A program made the translations under genes and the position numbers. Under the pieces are notes generated by a model, which was given only the letters and a program-made list of their open reading frames with translations, made no database searches and had not been told where the DNA came from. A stretch of DNA of 64,000 nucleotides from Pseudoalteromonas sp. NC201. Its GTDB lineage: Bacteria > Pseudomonadota > Gammaproteobacteria > Enterobacterales > Alteromonadaceae. Of this stretch, positions 17,346 through 27,200 are shown piece by piece; the stretch's first letter is position 1; each line of letters opens with the position of its first letter. Where the stretch lies: NCBI RefSeq assembly GCF_002850255.1, contig NZ_CP022522.1:37501-101500 (forward strand). The letters are read 5' to 3'.

Positions 17346-18131
17346 TTATTTAAATTTAAACAGTTGGTACTCTGACATGGCGGGGATAGACTTTGCGACA
17401 ATGGCTTCGTTTTTCGCGATTTGTTCAAAGTCGCCACACAGTGCGTCGGCTTTTTTCTCAATAGATTCTGCCTGTTGTTCAACTTTGGTTTCGATTTGTG
17501 TTGCGAAGTTTTCCATACGTTGTTCAAAGCTGCTCATATCACCGTTTGCATCTGACATTTCGTTGCCAATCGCAACCAGTAAGCTACCTATCGATTGCAT
17601 CATGGCACCTTGTACTGCGGTCTCGATTTTTTCTTCAAACTGATTATCAAAATTTTGGCCAAACTCATCAAAGGTTTGCTTGCCCATCACAAACGCACCT
17701 TGCTGATAAAACGTATTTTGCACTTCTGTTTCAAGATCATCGATCACAGCATGGATGCTATCTAAACTGGTTAAATTAAAGGTGTGTGCCACTTCATTAA
17801 GGGCGACGCCCGCTAGTTTTATGCCTTCAAAAGCAATATCAGCCACTTGTGGTAGGCGGCCTCTTAGTTCATCACCATATTGCGTGAGCATCGTTTTTTG
17901 CTGTGTATTAAGTGCGATGCGCTCGCCATTGAGTGTCAGTTCGCCAAGGTTGTTGATCTCAGCTGTTTTGTTTTTGGCCGTTGTGATCACCAAGTTATCA
18001 GGTGTGATCCTAACGTCATTCTGAAATTCTACTTCACAATTGTCACCGCTAAACGTGATGTTATTTTTTTCGTGTGCAGCGACGGTGGTTGTCATCATTG
18101 TTGCTGCTGTTAGTAGTAAAATTTTATTCAT
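17346..18131 (-). CDS. yggN: YggN family (DUF2884) periplasmic protein
   Basis: 261 residues with a cleavable signal peptide (MNKILLLTAATMMTTTVAAHE). The mature N-terminus (CEVEFQNDVRITPDNLVI...LTLNGERIALNTQQKTMLTQYGDELRGRLPQVADIA) is the diagnostic DUF2884/YggN block, and the remainder is helical, probably coiled coil, ending with a conserved-looking ALCGDFEQIAKNE. Periplasmic; function unknown. Monocistronic and convergent with the MocR gene. Confidence 0.88.
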   Translation of the reverse strand: MNKILLLTAATMMTTTVAAHEKNNITFSGDNCEVEFQNDVRITPDNLVITTAKNKTAEINNLGELTLNGERIALNTQQKTMLTQYGDELRGRLPQVADIAFEGIKLAGVALNEVAHTFNLTSLDSIHAVIDDLETEVQNTFYQQGAFVMGKQTFDEFGQNFDNQFEEKIETAVQGAMMQSIGSLLVAIGNEMSDANGDMSSFEQRMENFATQIETKVEQQAESIEKKADALCGDFEQIAKNEAIVAKSIPAMSEYQLFKFK

Positions 18132-18419
18132 GGTCGATCCTTATTGGCTCAGTTTCATGATTGTTGTTACAAGAACAGTGCCAAATATAAACCCAAGTAA
18201 AATCAATATATTGTGTTATATTGTTGAAAGTTAATGTGCTCTAAAAGTGATGAAATTGACTAAAATATAGTTGTTTTTGTCAAAATGAATTAGGCGATAA
18301 AAAATTTTTATTGTAAGGATAAGAAACTCTCACTTTTCAGAATGACAATTTAGCGCTAAATAGTGATCTTGAGAGACGGCTCTCATTTTATTAATGACTA
18401 TTTTATTTTGGAGTTAGTT

Positions 18420-18605
18420 GTGGGTAAGACATTCTCTTACGATGCGCTTGATGATGATTTTGCAGACGATGAATTTGAAAAGTTGGGTCGTAACCAACAT
18501 GACAAGCAAAAGCGTAAAGTCAAAAGAAAGCTAGACGACTACTTAGAGCAAAAACGCCTACGTAGAAATCTAGGCGATGATGATTTCGACTATATTGATG
18601 ACTGA
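18420..18605 (+). CDS. PA3496-like small acidic/basic protein
   Basis: 61 residues from a GTG at 18420 with GGAG 6 bases upstream; the frame is open from 18363, but the upstream residues lack a ribosome-binding site. Composition: acidic N-terminus (YDALDDDFADDEFE), a basic middle (HDKQKRKVKRKLDDYLEQKRLRRNL) and an acidic end (DDDFDYIDD). This matches the layout of the P. aeruginosa PA3496 family, annotated elsewhere as a putative envelope-integrity protein. Assignment is by pattern and not verified. A strong terminator follows at 18753. Confidence 0.65.
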   Translation: MGKTFSYDALDDDFADDEFEKLGRNQHDKQKRKVKRKLDDYLEQKRLRRNLGDDDFDYIDD

Positions 18606-18752
18606 TCATTAAACGTCATCTACGAGTCTAGCACTGACAGTAATTCAATTTGGCTGTGTGATTAAGCAGGGCTGTGGGTTACTCAATGCGATGTCTGAGT
18701 TATTGTGTCGTTGGTGATAGCCAAGCAAGTGACGAGATATTCAGATAGTAAG

Positions 18753-18780
18753 CAGCCGCAAATATGCGGCTGTTTTGTTT
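18753..18780 (+). terminator. Rho-independent terminator
   Basis: CAGCCGCA (18753-18760), AATA loop, TGCGGCTG (18765-18772), then TTTTGTTT. It ends the transcript of the PA3496-like gene and lies just beyond the convergent cytochrome c' gene. Confidence 0.88.
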
Positions 18781-18783
18781 TGA

Positions 18784-19230
18784 TTAATCTTTAAAAGATT
18801 TATGGCAGTCTTTACAGCCTTTTGCCCAATCTTTAAATGCAGAAGCAATCAGCTTTTTGTCACCTGAGTCAGCTGCAACAGCCAGTGCTTGAGCATACTC
18901 GGCAAATTGCTTGGCTTTACCATCGAACTCAGCTCTGTTTGACCAAACGGCTGGTAGGGCATCAGTATTGCCTTTGTCAGAACCGTCGATAAATGCTTCC
19001 CAAGGCATTTGCGATAATTGCGCAGCATTGTGAGCACGTTGTTTAAATACTTCGGCATCAAATGGTACTTTGCCTTTTAGCATGTCGCCCATATTGCCAA
19101 TCTGGAAACGGATCAATTGGAAAGACGCTTTGCGGTATTCAATTGCATCATCAGCCGATTCAAACATAGTGTTAGCTTGTGCTGTTGCTGCAAGACAGCT
19201 AAATAGTGTGACGGTAAGTAGTTTCTTCAT
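18784..19230 (-). CDS. Cytochrome c' (c-type cytochrome, class II)
   Basis: 148 residues: signal peptide (MKKLLTVTLFSCLAATAQA) followed by a four-helix-bundle sequence with the heme attachment site CKDCH near the C-terminus (about residues 137-141), the arrangement of class II cytochromes c'. Family features include RKASFQLIRFQIGNMGDMLKGK near the N-terminus. Periplasmic heme protein; family members bind NO and CO or protect against nitrosative stress. No operon partner is seen. Confidence 0.92.
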   Translation of the reverse strand: MKKLLTVTLFSCLAATAQANTMFESADDAIEYRKASFQLIRFQIGNMGDMLKGKVPFDAEVFKQRAHNAAQLSQMPWEAFIDGSDKGNTDALPAVWSNRAEFDGKAKQFAEYAQALAVAADSGDKKLIASAFKDWAKGCKDCHKSFKD

Positions 19231-19331
19231 AGTAAGCCCCTAATATTTTTCCCTATTTTCAATGTAAATTACAAATATAATCAAACAATTGCGATAAGTG
19301 CCCTGTGACGAAGGCAACTAGTTTCAAATAA

Positions 19332-19796
19332 TCAGCTCTCGATGTCTTTGAATATCATGCCCCTGCGCATACTGCGGGTGGCTAAAAAGATTTCTCCCAG
19401 CAAAGAGACAAATGCGCCAATAAGCAGCACCATAGCGGCGATAAAACAAGACGATAACGTAATGCCCAATGGCATACTGTACAAGTGTGACATGAACAGC
19501 AGCATAACCACTGCACACACAAGCAACGCACTGAGTACACTCATGCTAAATGCAACGTGAATAAAACGAGACCGTTTTAATAGTGCGCGCATTTCACGGC
19601 TAAAGTGCATTTTGAGCTCTTCATCTTGCGTGGTATTGATCTTGCGATCAAGTAAACGCGCCCTATCCGTGATCCGTGCTAAGCGGTTTGATAGTACCCC
19701 TAAGGTCGCAGCAATACCCGTAATTAAAAATACAGGGGCAACGGCGGTTTGGATAACTTTGGCCATCGTGAGAATGCTAACGACTTCTGGATTCAT
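19332..19796 (-). CDS. DUF2721 family membrane protein
   Basis: 154 residues with three predicted membrane helices (about 15-35, 80-105, 112-135). The block AVAPVFLITGIAATLGVLSNRLARITDRARLLD is diagnostic for DUF2721. The RxxRITDRARxL segment is cytoplasmic by charge. Downstream of the thioredoxin-like gene with a 12-base gap, so cotranscribed. Function unknown. Confidence 0.88.
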   Translation of the reverse strand: MNPEVVSILTMAKVIQTAVAPVFLITGIAATLGVLSNRLARITDRARLLDRKINTTQDEELKMHFSREMRALLKRSRFIHVAFSMSVLSALLVCAVVMLLFMSHLYSMPLGITLSSCFIAAMVLLIGAFVSLLGEIFLATRSMRRGMIFKDIES

Positions 19797-19808
19797 ATAG
19801 TTACCTCG

Positions 19809-20321
19809 TTAATTCCAGTTTAGTTTTGATAAGGTGTTGGGTTGCTCACCGAGGAGGGTTTGCATCACTCGGTTGCGTTCATCAAGCAAGATGACTCTAG
19901 GAATGCCTTTGTTGGCATACGTGTTGTAGATATCTCGATTGGGATCGGCAACAAAATGGATGGGCAATTGCATGGTTTCGTTGAATTGCTCAAGTGTAGT
20001 GTTAGTTTCTTCTCGGCCAATAGCAACGATGGTTAACTCGGCCTGGGTGAGTAATTCAGATTGTTTTAGTTCACTCAATAAGCGTTGCGAATCGGAGCAC
20101 CAAGTCGCGAATAAAATCACCAGCTTTTTGTGATTAGCATCGAACCTAACAGCTTGGTTTTTGATATCCGTCAATTGCAAATGTTTAAAGGAGTCGCCGG
20201 TGTAGATATAGGTCTGATAGCCATCGTCTGCCTGTGGTAGCGCTTCGTTTGAGGCCTTGCAGTCACTAAATCCGGTGGTGAGAACGGTACTAAGTAGTAA
20301 CATTTTTATTGTTGTTTTCAT
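19809..20321 (-). CDS. Thioredoxin-fold protein with WCxxS instead of CxxC
   Basis: 170 residues. An N-terminal hydrophobic stretch (LLLSTVLTTGFSDC) looks like a signal peptide, possibly a lipoprotein (SDC is a poor lipobox). The TlpA-type core has LVILFATWCSDSQRLLSEL near residue 66-84, where the usual CxxC is CSDS, and a cis-Pro motif GIPRVILLDE. Loss of the resolving Cys rules out simple dithiol exchange and would allow trapping of mixed disulphides or peroxide reduction. It precedes the DUF2721 gene in a two-gene unit. Confidence 0.8.
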   Translation of the reverse strand: MKTTIKMLLLSTVLTTGFSDCKASNEALPQADDGYQTYIYTGDSFKHLQLTDIKNQAVRFDANHKKLVILFATWCSDSQRLLSELKQSELLTQAELTIVAIGREETNTTLEQFNETMQLPIHFVADPNRDIYNTYANKGIPRVILLDERNRVMQTLLGEQPNTLSKLNWN

Positions 20322-20427
20322 GTCTATTCCTTGTTTCCGTGTCTGTGTTTTTGAAGTCTTGCGCGCATTTCAGTATATTGCCCCACTTAGATGATTTCTT
20401 AAAGTCCAATTTCTTATAGCCGTTGAT

Positions 20428-20856
20428 ATGATTTACCTTTCTTTATTTGGGCTTGCATTTATTGCCGCAACCTTATTACCTGCGTCGTCGGAGCTGGCGC
20501 TGAGTGGGCTCGTTGTGAAACAACAAGGCGAACTGGTTTGGTTATGGCTGGCTGCGACAATGGGTAATTTACTGGGTAGCTGTGTGAACTATTATCTTGG
20601 TTGGTTTATCGCTAAGTGGCGGGATAAGCGCTGGTTTCCGGTTTCTCAACAGCAATATGATAAGGCTTGTGAGCTATTTAATCGTTACGGTAAGTTTTCA
20701 TTGCTATTTGCTTGGCTACCCATAGTCGGAGATCCTTTGACTGTGGTAGCGGGGTCTTTACGAACCTCTTTTGGGTGGTTTTTTGTGTTAGTTGCGCTCG
20801 GTAAAGGCGCTCGTTATGCACTGGTGATTTACCTTGCCTTACAGGTGATTTTTTAA
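20428..20856 (+). CDS. yqaA: YqaA family DedA-like membrane protein
   Basis: 142 residues with the short DedA/VTT architecture: an N-terminal re-entrant region LPASSELALSGLVV, ATMGNLLGSCVNYYLGWFIAKW, then FNRYGKFSLLFAWLPIVGDPLTVVAGSLRTSFGWF, which carries the family's proline/glycine pattern and conserved Arg. Members of the wider family move lipids across the inner membrane; YqaA itself is uncharacterised. Single gene, promoter not assigned. Confidence 0.9.
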   Translation: MIYLSLFGLAFIAATLLPASSELALSGLVVKQQGELVWLWLAATMGNLLGSCVNYYLGWFIAKWRDKRWFPVSQQQYDKACELFNRYGKFSLLFAWLPIVGDPLTVVAGSLRTSFGWFFVLVALGKGARYALVIYLALQVIF

Positions 20857-20900
20857 CACCAGAAGGCAAGGAAGTGAATATCAGAGTCTTATCGCTTAGT

Positions 20901-21263
20901 TTAGCTTCTGTACCAATCAAGCGTGAGTGACACTGAGTCAGCAAACCGTAAAGCGTGCGGTTTATCTACAGTGACTTTCGCATACGTCACGTCTCGATGC
21001 TGGTGACATTCTGCAAGTATGTCAGCCACTAATTTCTCAAGTAACAAAAAATGCCCTTCTTCTACTAGCGTGATGATTGCCTTGGTCACGGTTTTGTAGT
21101 TAAGCGCGTGAGCCACGTTATCATGATCTAAACATGCCGTATCCGCTGGGTAGTGAATTTCAATATTGATCACGACATCTTGCTTTTTCTCCCGCTCCTC
21201 GGGATTAAAACCAATAAAGGTACGTAGTCTTAAATTCGTCACCTTAATAATGGCATTCGACAT
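20901..21263 (-). CDS. folX: Dihydroneopterin triphosphate 2'-epimerase
   Basis: 120 residues of the DHNA/T-fold family. VTNLRLRTFIGFNPEEREKKQDVVINIEI and VEEGHFLLLEKLVADIL with the catalytic-type Glu/Lys are clear, and ALNYKTVTKAI favours FolX over FolB. It converts dihydroneopterin triphosphate to the monapterin epimer. It is 7 bases downstream of folE and ends the folM-folE-folX operon, which makes tetrahydromonapterin, the cofactor of bacterial phenylalanine hydroxylase in pseudomonads. No phhA is in the window. Confidence 0.92.
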   Translation of the reverse strand: MSNAIIKVTNLRLRTFIGFNPEEREKKQDVVINIEIHYPADTACLDHDNVAHALNYKTVTKAIITLVEEGHFLLLEKLVADILAECHQHRDVTYAKVTVDKPHALRFADSVSLTLDWYRS

Positions 21264-21270
21264 AGCGTGC

Positions 21271-21825
21271 TTATCCTTTCACTAGCTGTAAAAATTCGTT
21301 GCGAGTTTTGGGGTCGCTTCTGAAGTTACCAAGCATGACAGACGTTCGCATACTAGAGTTTTGCTTTTCAACGCCACGCATCATCATACACATATGTTTG
21401 GCTTCAACGATCACACCAACGCCTTTTGCACCGGTGACTTCCTCAACGGCCTTGGCGATTTGATGAGTTAGCTGCTCTTGGATTTGAAAACGTCGGGCAA
21501 ACATATCAACAATGCGGGCAAATTTAGACAAGCCGAGCACTTTACCGTTAGGTATATAAGCGATGTGACAACGGCCAACGAAAGGCAGAAGGTGATGCTC
21601 ACACATAGAGTACAACTCTATATCTTGGATCAGCACCATGTCATCGGCATCCGAGCTGAATACCGCGTTATTGGTGATTTCATCCAGTGTTTGACGGTAG
21701 CCCTGAGTCAGATATTCCATCGCTTTCGCTGCGCGCTTGGGTGTGTCTAATAATCCTTCGCGGTCTGCATCTTCACCCACGGCTTCAATAATCGTTTTAT
21801 AACTCTGTTGTAATTTATCTTGCAT
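21271..21825 (-). CDS. folE: GTP cyclohydrolase I
   Basis: 184 residues, a short but complete type IA enzyme converting GTP to dihydroneopterin triphosphate. The zinc ligands are in [37 protein letters not shown] (Cys and His) and [25 protein letters not shown] (second Cys). The N-terminus ([25 protein letters not shown]) is typical. Its neighbours are folM (6 bases upstream) and folX, so this copy is committed to monapterin; a second folE for folate may exist elsewhere. Confidence 0.97.
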   Translation of the reverse strand: MQDKLQQSYKTIIEAVGEDADREGLLDTPKRAAKAMEYLTQGYRQTLDEITNNAVFSSDADDMVLIQDIELYSMCEHHLLPFVGRCHIAYIPNGKVLGLSKFARIVDMFARRFQIQEQLTHQIAKAVEEVTGAKGVGVIVEAKHMCMMMRGVEKQNSSMRTSVMLGNFRSDPKTRNEFLQLVKG

Positions 21826-21831
21826 AATGCG

Positions 21832-22548
21832 TTACCTCAAATGGCGGCCACCGTCGATTTGTACCGTGCGTCCTGTCATATAGTTGCTAGAGAGTATCAT
21901 GTCGACACTATTGATAACTTCTTTGCTACCGGGCTCAATTCCCATAATAGACTTTTTCAAGGTTTTTGCCTTGTACTCGTCACTATCGTCTTGATTAAAG
22001 ATGATAAGAGAAGGTGCAATGCTATTCACTTTGATGTTAGGTGCAAACTTAGCGGCAAATGACCGAGTTAAGTTATCTAATGCAGCTTTACTTGCGGCAT
22101 AGGCAATGTGTTTTGGACTGCCTTTTTCTACTACATAGTCAGTAATATGGATCACATCGCTGACGCTATTACTAGCTGTCAATAAGTCGCTCAAGGCATG
22201 ATTGATCAAATAAGGGACTTTAGCGTGGATCCGCATCATATTGTCGAATAATGCTGAAAAATCAGGGTTATTGGCTTCACAATCCCAGCTCGATGCATTG
22301 TGGATGATGGCACTGAGTGCGTCGGTATGGGCACGAATTTGGTTGTTGAGTTGTGTGATTGCTTCTGGCTCGTCAAAATCGGCCTTGATACAAATGGCAC
22401 CTAGCGATGCTAGTTCATCGATAACTTGATGTTTGGTGCGATACGTCAATATGATGGCTTGCTGTTTAGCGAGAAAGTGTTTCACCAAAGCAAGTCCAAT
22501 GCGCTGTGCGCCACCAGTAATTAAAATAGGTGCAGCTGCGGGGCTCAT
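21832..22548 (-). CDS. folM: Dihydromonapterin reductase (SDR)
   Basis: 238 residues of the short-chain dehydrogenase/reductase family. The nucleotide-binding motif is ILITGGAQRIGLALVKHF with IIHNASSW for the NNAG position, and the catalytic pair is YAASKAALDNL (Tyr and Lys). The C-terminal end SSNYMTGRTVQIDGGRHL fits FolM. It reduces dihydromonapterin to tetrahydromonapterin with NADPH. First gene of the operon with folE and folX; a stable inverted repeat lies in the gap to the upstream nadE. Confidence 0.92.
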   Translation of the reverse strand: MSPAAAPILITGGAQRIGLALVKHFLAKQQAIILTYRTKHQVIDELASLGAICIKADFDEPEAITQLNNQIRAHTDALSAIIHNASSWDCEANNPDFSALFDNMMRIHAKVPYLINHALSDLLTASNSVSDVIHITDYVVEKGSPKHIAYAASKAALDNLTRSFAAKFAPNIKVNSIAPSLIIFNQDDSDEYKAKTLKKSIMGIEPGSKEVINSVDMILSSNYMTGRTVQIDGGRHLR

Positions 22549-22580
22549 ACGTTAATCACCTTGTGAATTGAGAAATTAGG

Positions 22581-22616
22581 GTTGGCAGGATGAATAACTG
22601 GTTATCTCCTGCCAAC
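22581..22616. terminator. Inverted repeat between nadE and folM
   Basis: GTTGGCAGGA (22581-22590) / TCCTGCCAAC (22607-22616), perfect 10-bp arms, with a nested ATAAC-TG-GTTAT in the loop. It begins 5 bases after the nadE stop on the minus strand. No U-run follows, so it may be a weak terminator or a processed mRNA end rather than a full stop. Confidence 0.55.
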
Positions 22617-22620
22617 AAGA

Positions 22621-23457
22621 CTATTGTTCGTCGTATACCGTAGGAATTGGTTGACGCTTGTGTTGGGTGCGCTGATAAATGGCAATAAGTTTGTCGTTTA
22701 CTTCACTGCTAACGGGCTTACCTTCAAGGAAATCATCAATATTGTCATAGCTTAGTCCTAGCGCTTCTTCATCGGAAAGGCCTGGACGGTCACATTCGAG
22801 ATCGGCTGTCGGTACTTTATGTACTAGTCCCGCAGGTGCCCCGAGAAAAGCCGCTAGTGCGCGAACTTGGCGTTTTGACAGGCCAAACAAGGGCGCTAAG
22901 TCGCAGGCGCCGTCACCAAACTTGGTGTAAAAGCCCGTGATGTTTTCAGCGCTGTGATCGGTACCGACTACTAAACCGCGAGTCAGGCCTGCTATTTCGT
23001 ACTGCGCTACCATGCGCTGGCGTGCTTTTACGTTTCCTTTAATAAAATCCACGTTGGCTTGGGAAGGCAGTGGCACGCTTCCACCCGCCATGGCAGCAAG
23101 TGCTTGCTCGTGCATAGCATCGGCCGCAGGCCTGATGTTGACTGTTAAGCGCTGGCTAGGTTGGATAAATTCGAGTGCAAGCTGCGCTTCATCTTCATCA
23201 GCTTGAACGCCATACGGCAAGCGCATGGCAATAAATTTATAAGCCCCAGTACCATGTTCAGCATTGAGTTCATCGATAGCTAGCTGGCATAGGCGCCCAC
23301 AGGTTGACGAATCAACGCCTCCGCTGATGCCAAGCACAAGAGTGAAGCAGCCAGAGGCTTGTAATCGTGCTTTTAAAAATGAGACACGTCGTTTGACTTC
23401 AAATTCTGGGTCAATAATTGGCTGAACTTTCATTTCGGCCATGATTGCTTCACGCAT
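22621..23457 (-). CDS. nadE: NH3-dependent NAD+ synthetase
   Basis: 278 residues, matching the single-domain ammonia-dependent NadE of E. coli (275). The ATP pyrophosphatase P-loop is [16 protein letters not shown] (about 42-57), followed by family blocks [56 protein letters not shown] and [21 protein letters not shown]. It makes NAD from deamido-NAD. The ATG at 23457 was kept; an ATG at 23442 is also possible. Confidence 0.96.
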   Translation of the reverse strand: MREAIMAEMKVQPIIDPEFEVKRRVSFLKARLQASGCFTLVLGISGGVDSSTCGRLCQLAIDELNAEHGTGAYKFIAMRLPYGVQADEDEAQLALEFIQPSQRLTVNIRPAADAMHEQALAAMAGGSVPLPSQANVDFIKGNVKARQRMVAQYEIAGLTRGLVVGTDHSAENITGFYTKFGDGACDLAPLFGLSKRQVRALAAFLGAPAGLVHKVPTADLECDRPGLSDEEALGLSYDNIDDFLEGKPVSSEVNDKLIAIYQRTQHKRQPIPTVYDEQ

Positions 23458-23517
23458 ACTGGTTCCTCAATACTATCGGGGCGATAAACTTCTATTATGT
23501 TGGTGCTGACGCGCTTT

Positions 23518-24150
23518 TTAAAGCCCTAAATGTGCTTTGATGGTGGCGAGCTCTTGCTTTAATTGCTCAATCTCGGCGATCAAGCTCTCGATTTCGCTGT
23601 CATTTTGTGTGTAGGTTATGGGTTCTGCCGATGTTGTTGTTGGTTCAACGACTTGGTCACCAAACAAGTGTTGATAACGACTTTCTCGTTTTCCTGGTTC
23701 TCGGGCAAGCTTAACCACATAATCATGTTCTTGCATCGCACTTAATGTCGACTCAACGTCCTGTACGGAACTGAATTCTGCGAGGCGGCTGCTGCGGGTA
23801 CGCAGTTCACCTAGGGTTTGTGGTCCACGCAGTAACAACAAACAGATAATCGCTTTTTGTTTCGCGTTGACTTTAAGGTGACCAAAATCACTGTTACAAA
23901 AGCGCTGGCTGTACTTGTCGACGCGACCAGACAGTGCTTCGTCGCAGGTAATTAAGCGTTTTTCTTGTAGGCGAGTCAATGTATCTAGCACATCATTTTG
24001 AGAGAGTTCCATCACCGGCTCGCGATTTGACTTTTGATTACACGCATTGGTGAGGCCGTTGAGTGACATTGGATATTGTTCTGGGGTGGTGACTTGCTTT
24101 TCGATTAAGCTACCCAGTACACGTTGCTCTTGAGTATCTAATTGCATCAC
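23518..24150 (-). CDS. yceH: YceH family (DUF480/UPF0502) protein
   Basis: 210 residues. The N-terminal half is the diagnostic DUF480 winged-helix pair: LDTQEQRVLGSLIEKQVTTPEQYPMSLNGLTNACNQKSNREPVM and LLLRGPQTLGELRTRSSRLAEF. The C-terminus is a coiled coil (ESLIAEIEQLKQELATIKAHLG). Probably a DNA-binding or scaffold protein; function not established. Translation may start at the first or second codon (two Met in a row). Confidence 0.93.
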   Translation of the reverse strand: MMQLDTQEQRVLGSLIEKQVTTPEQYPMSLNGLTNACNQKSNREPVMELSQNDVLDTLTRLQEKRLITCDEALSGRVDKYSQRFCNSDFGHLKVNAKQKAIICLLLLRGPQTLGELRTRSSRLAEFSSVQDVESTLSAMQEHDYVVKLAREPGKRESRYQHLFGDQVVEPTTTSAEPITYTQNDSEIESLIAEIEQLKQELATIKAHLGL

Positions 24151-24242
24151 TTTCCTTATTTTTGTTGTTGCTGATGAGATTTATAACATCATCTTGATAA
24201 TAGCAATATAATACCAATATTTACTGTAGCAAAGTGTGCGAG

Positions 24243-27200
24243 CTAACTTTGTTGGGCCGTAGACGAAGGTGCCTGCATTGTTTGCTGTGGTTTTACTTGC
24301 AGAAGTTTGGCTTTTAGCTCATCAAAGTCAATGGGTTTGGTGAGGTAGTCATCCATACCTGCATTGAGGCATTTTTCTCTATCACCTTGCATCGCGTTGG
24401 CGGTTAGTGCAACGATCACGCTATTCTGATGGTTTTTTCCGGCAACACCTTGGCGGATCTGCTGTGTTGCCTGATAACCATCCATCACCGGCATCTGACA
24501 ATCCATTAGAATAACATCGTAAGGTTTGTTAATCGATTGCAAGTGTGCAAGTGCTAACTCTCCATTTTCTTGGCAGACTACTTTTGCACCTAAACGTTCT
24601 AACATGGTTATCGCAACGGTTTGGTTTATCCGATTATCTTCCACTAATAAGATTGAGCGTGCTAACAAGGGTTCAGCACTGACCGGTGAATCGGCTTTGA
24701 CGGATTTCGGCTTGTCTGGATCTTGATAATCAGAGTTGAACACCTGAAGTGCTGCATATGGCGTAATGGGGTAGTACACCCGCTCACAAGAGGAAAATAG
24801 CGAGAGCGTTTCACTACTTTGTTCTTCAACGGCAACCACATGAGCGATCTGTTGTTGTGTTAGCTGCGTTTTGAGTGCTTGTTGCTTTTTCCGTGGTATG
24901 GCATTGAGTAACTTGGCATCCAAAATAACAGCAAGATGTGAGGATGGTTGTTGTAGCTGAGTCATGAGCATATCAAGTTGCTGCACGTGTAAGCACGTGA
25001 TATGCCAAGGCTTCAGTAGTTTACTATAGTCTTCATTGATTTCGCTTAATATATATAACGTTGAATTATCAGACTTTTCATGCTCGGTAATGGGTTTGGC
25101 AGCAGTTAGTAGCACATTACAGGAGAACGTGCTGCCAACGTGTTCTTTACTAAATGCTTGTAGGTCGCCACCGAGCAATTGAGATAATTGCTTTGCAATG
25201 GTGAGACCAAGCCCTGTACCGCCATATTGCCGAGTGGTTGATATATCTGCTTGGGTAAATGAATCAAAAACTTTATTGAGCTTTTCCTTTGATATACCGA
25301 TACCTGTATCTTCTACACTGCACCAAAGCCGAGTTTGCTCGCCCGTTTGTTCTGTATGGCAGCTTAATGTCACTGAACCATCATGGGTGAACTTAATTGC
25401 ATTGCTTAGCAAATTATTGAGAATTTGTTTGAGGCGATTCGGATCAGTTTGCGCGGTATGGACTTTCATACCTGATAAATCGATATGCAGCCGGTTATTG
25501 TTGGCATCAGCGGCGCGCACAAACCCAGACAGCATATTACTGAGCATCTCGATAAGATCGCACTCAACAAATTCTATCGTTAGCTTACCAGCCTCGATTT
25601 TGGAAAAGTCGAGAATATCATTAATTATAGTGAGCAAAGATTTCGCTGAACTATGTGCCAAGGAGAGCTGGTGGTGTTGAGTCGAAGTGAGTTGTGAGTG
25701 CATGACAAGCTCAACCATACCCATTACACCATTAAGTGGGGTGCGTATCTCATGACTCATGCTGGCTAAAAACTCAGCCTTCATTTTTGCGGATTGCTCT
25801 GCTAAATCTTTATCAATGATGGCTTGATTTTTTGCCTTTTGGTGGGCTTTATTGATAAAAAGGCTTCCTAACATGGCGGCGATAGACTTCATTAAACGGA
25901 GATCGCTTTGACCCCAAGGTGGACTTATTATGTCGTACTCTGCACAAAGAACGCCTAAGGTTTGGTTTTTATGACTGATAGGGCAGCAAAGCATCGCCTT
26001 AATTTCAAAAGGCTCAAGGTACGTTGTGGTGAGGGCCATTGTTGTTGGGTGGTTTTCAGCTTGTTCCGCCGCAATTATTTGGCCACTCTCAATTTCATTG
26101 AATAACGCAGGCGCTATTGCTTTTCGCCAAGGAGGAAAGTGCTCTAAGTTATCCATCGCTGCATTTGAAAAACACACTGGGATCAGCTGGTTTTTATCCT
26201 CATTAAATTGCCAAATGCTAACTTTATTAACCTCCACTCCTTTGCTACAGGTATCTGCACAGAGTGTGAGTGCTTTGCTGAGATGGTTATTTAAGATGGC
26301 TTCGTGAGAGCTCAAATGGGCAAGGAGCTCATTATTTTTGGCGAATTTATCATGTTCCATCTCCATGATTTTGCGTTTATGAATATTTTGAATGGAACCA
26401 AAAATGTGGTTAGTGCGTTTGCCACTGCGAATAGCGCGTGCTTTCACCAGCACCCATAAGTCATCCATCTTTTGGGTTTGGATGATAAATTCTTCTTCGA
26501 ACTCATGGCCGGTTTTTATAAGTTCATCAATACAGTCTTGCAAGCGCTTTCTGTGCAAACCTGCTTTGAAAAACTCTGTCGTATTCATCCAAGTAGGCTG
26601 AAATTGCCTTGACACGCAGAAAATACTACGGGTGACGTCCGACCAAATAATATCACGGGTTTTGACGTTAATTTCCCACGCGCCAACTTCTGCGAGTATG
26701 CCCATATTGGTCAGTGATAAGGCATTGCGTTGAAGTTGCGATAGCAGTCGAGTGATAAAGATAAATGCGGCAATAAAGATGACAATCAGCGCGATGATTG
26801 CTAAGCGAAAAGGCCATACCGCAGTTACTGCTGGTTGCCAGCCAACGCGGGGCACGGCGTAGAGTTCCCACTCACCGGAGGGCACATTAACACTAAATGC
26901 GATGGGGGCAAGCGAATGTATATTACTGTTGCCATAAAAATAATCACCTTCTCGGCCTTTGCCATCCACGCCTTGAATCGCAATCAGGTATTGACTTTCT
27001 AATGCGGTAAAGTTTGCTTGTTGATAAAGGTTATCCATATCGAGCACGACAGAGAGTAACCCCCAGAAGTGGGTTTTATCAGTGTAAACTGGAACTCTTG
27101 CGATTAAACCAGTCCCGCCCTGAAGTAATTCTAGTGGCCCTGCCATCACGATTTCGCGACTTTCTTTGGCGAGTATTGCGCCGTATTTTTGCGTCGGATG

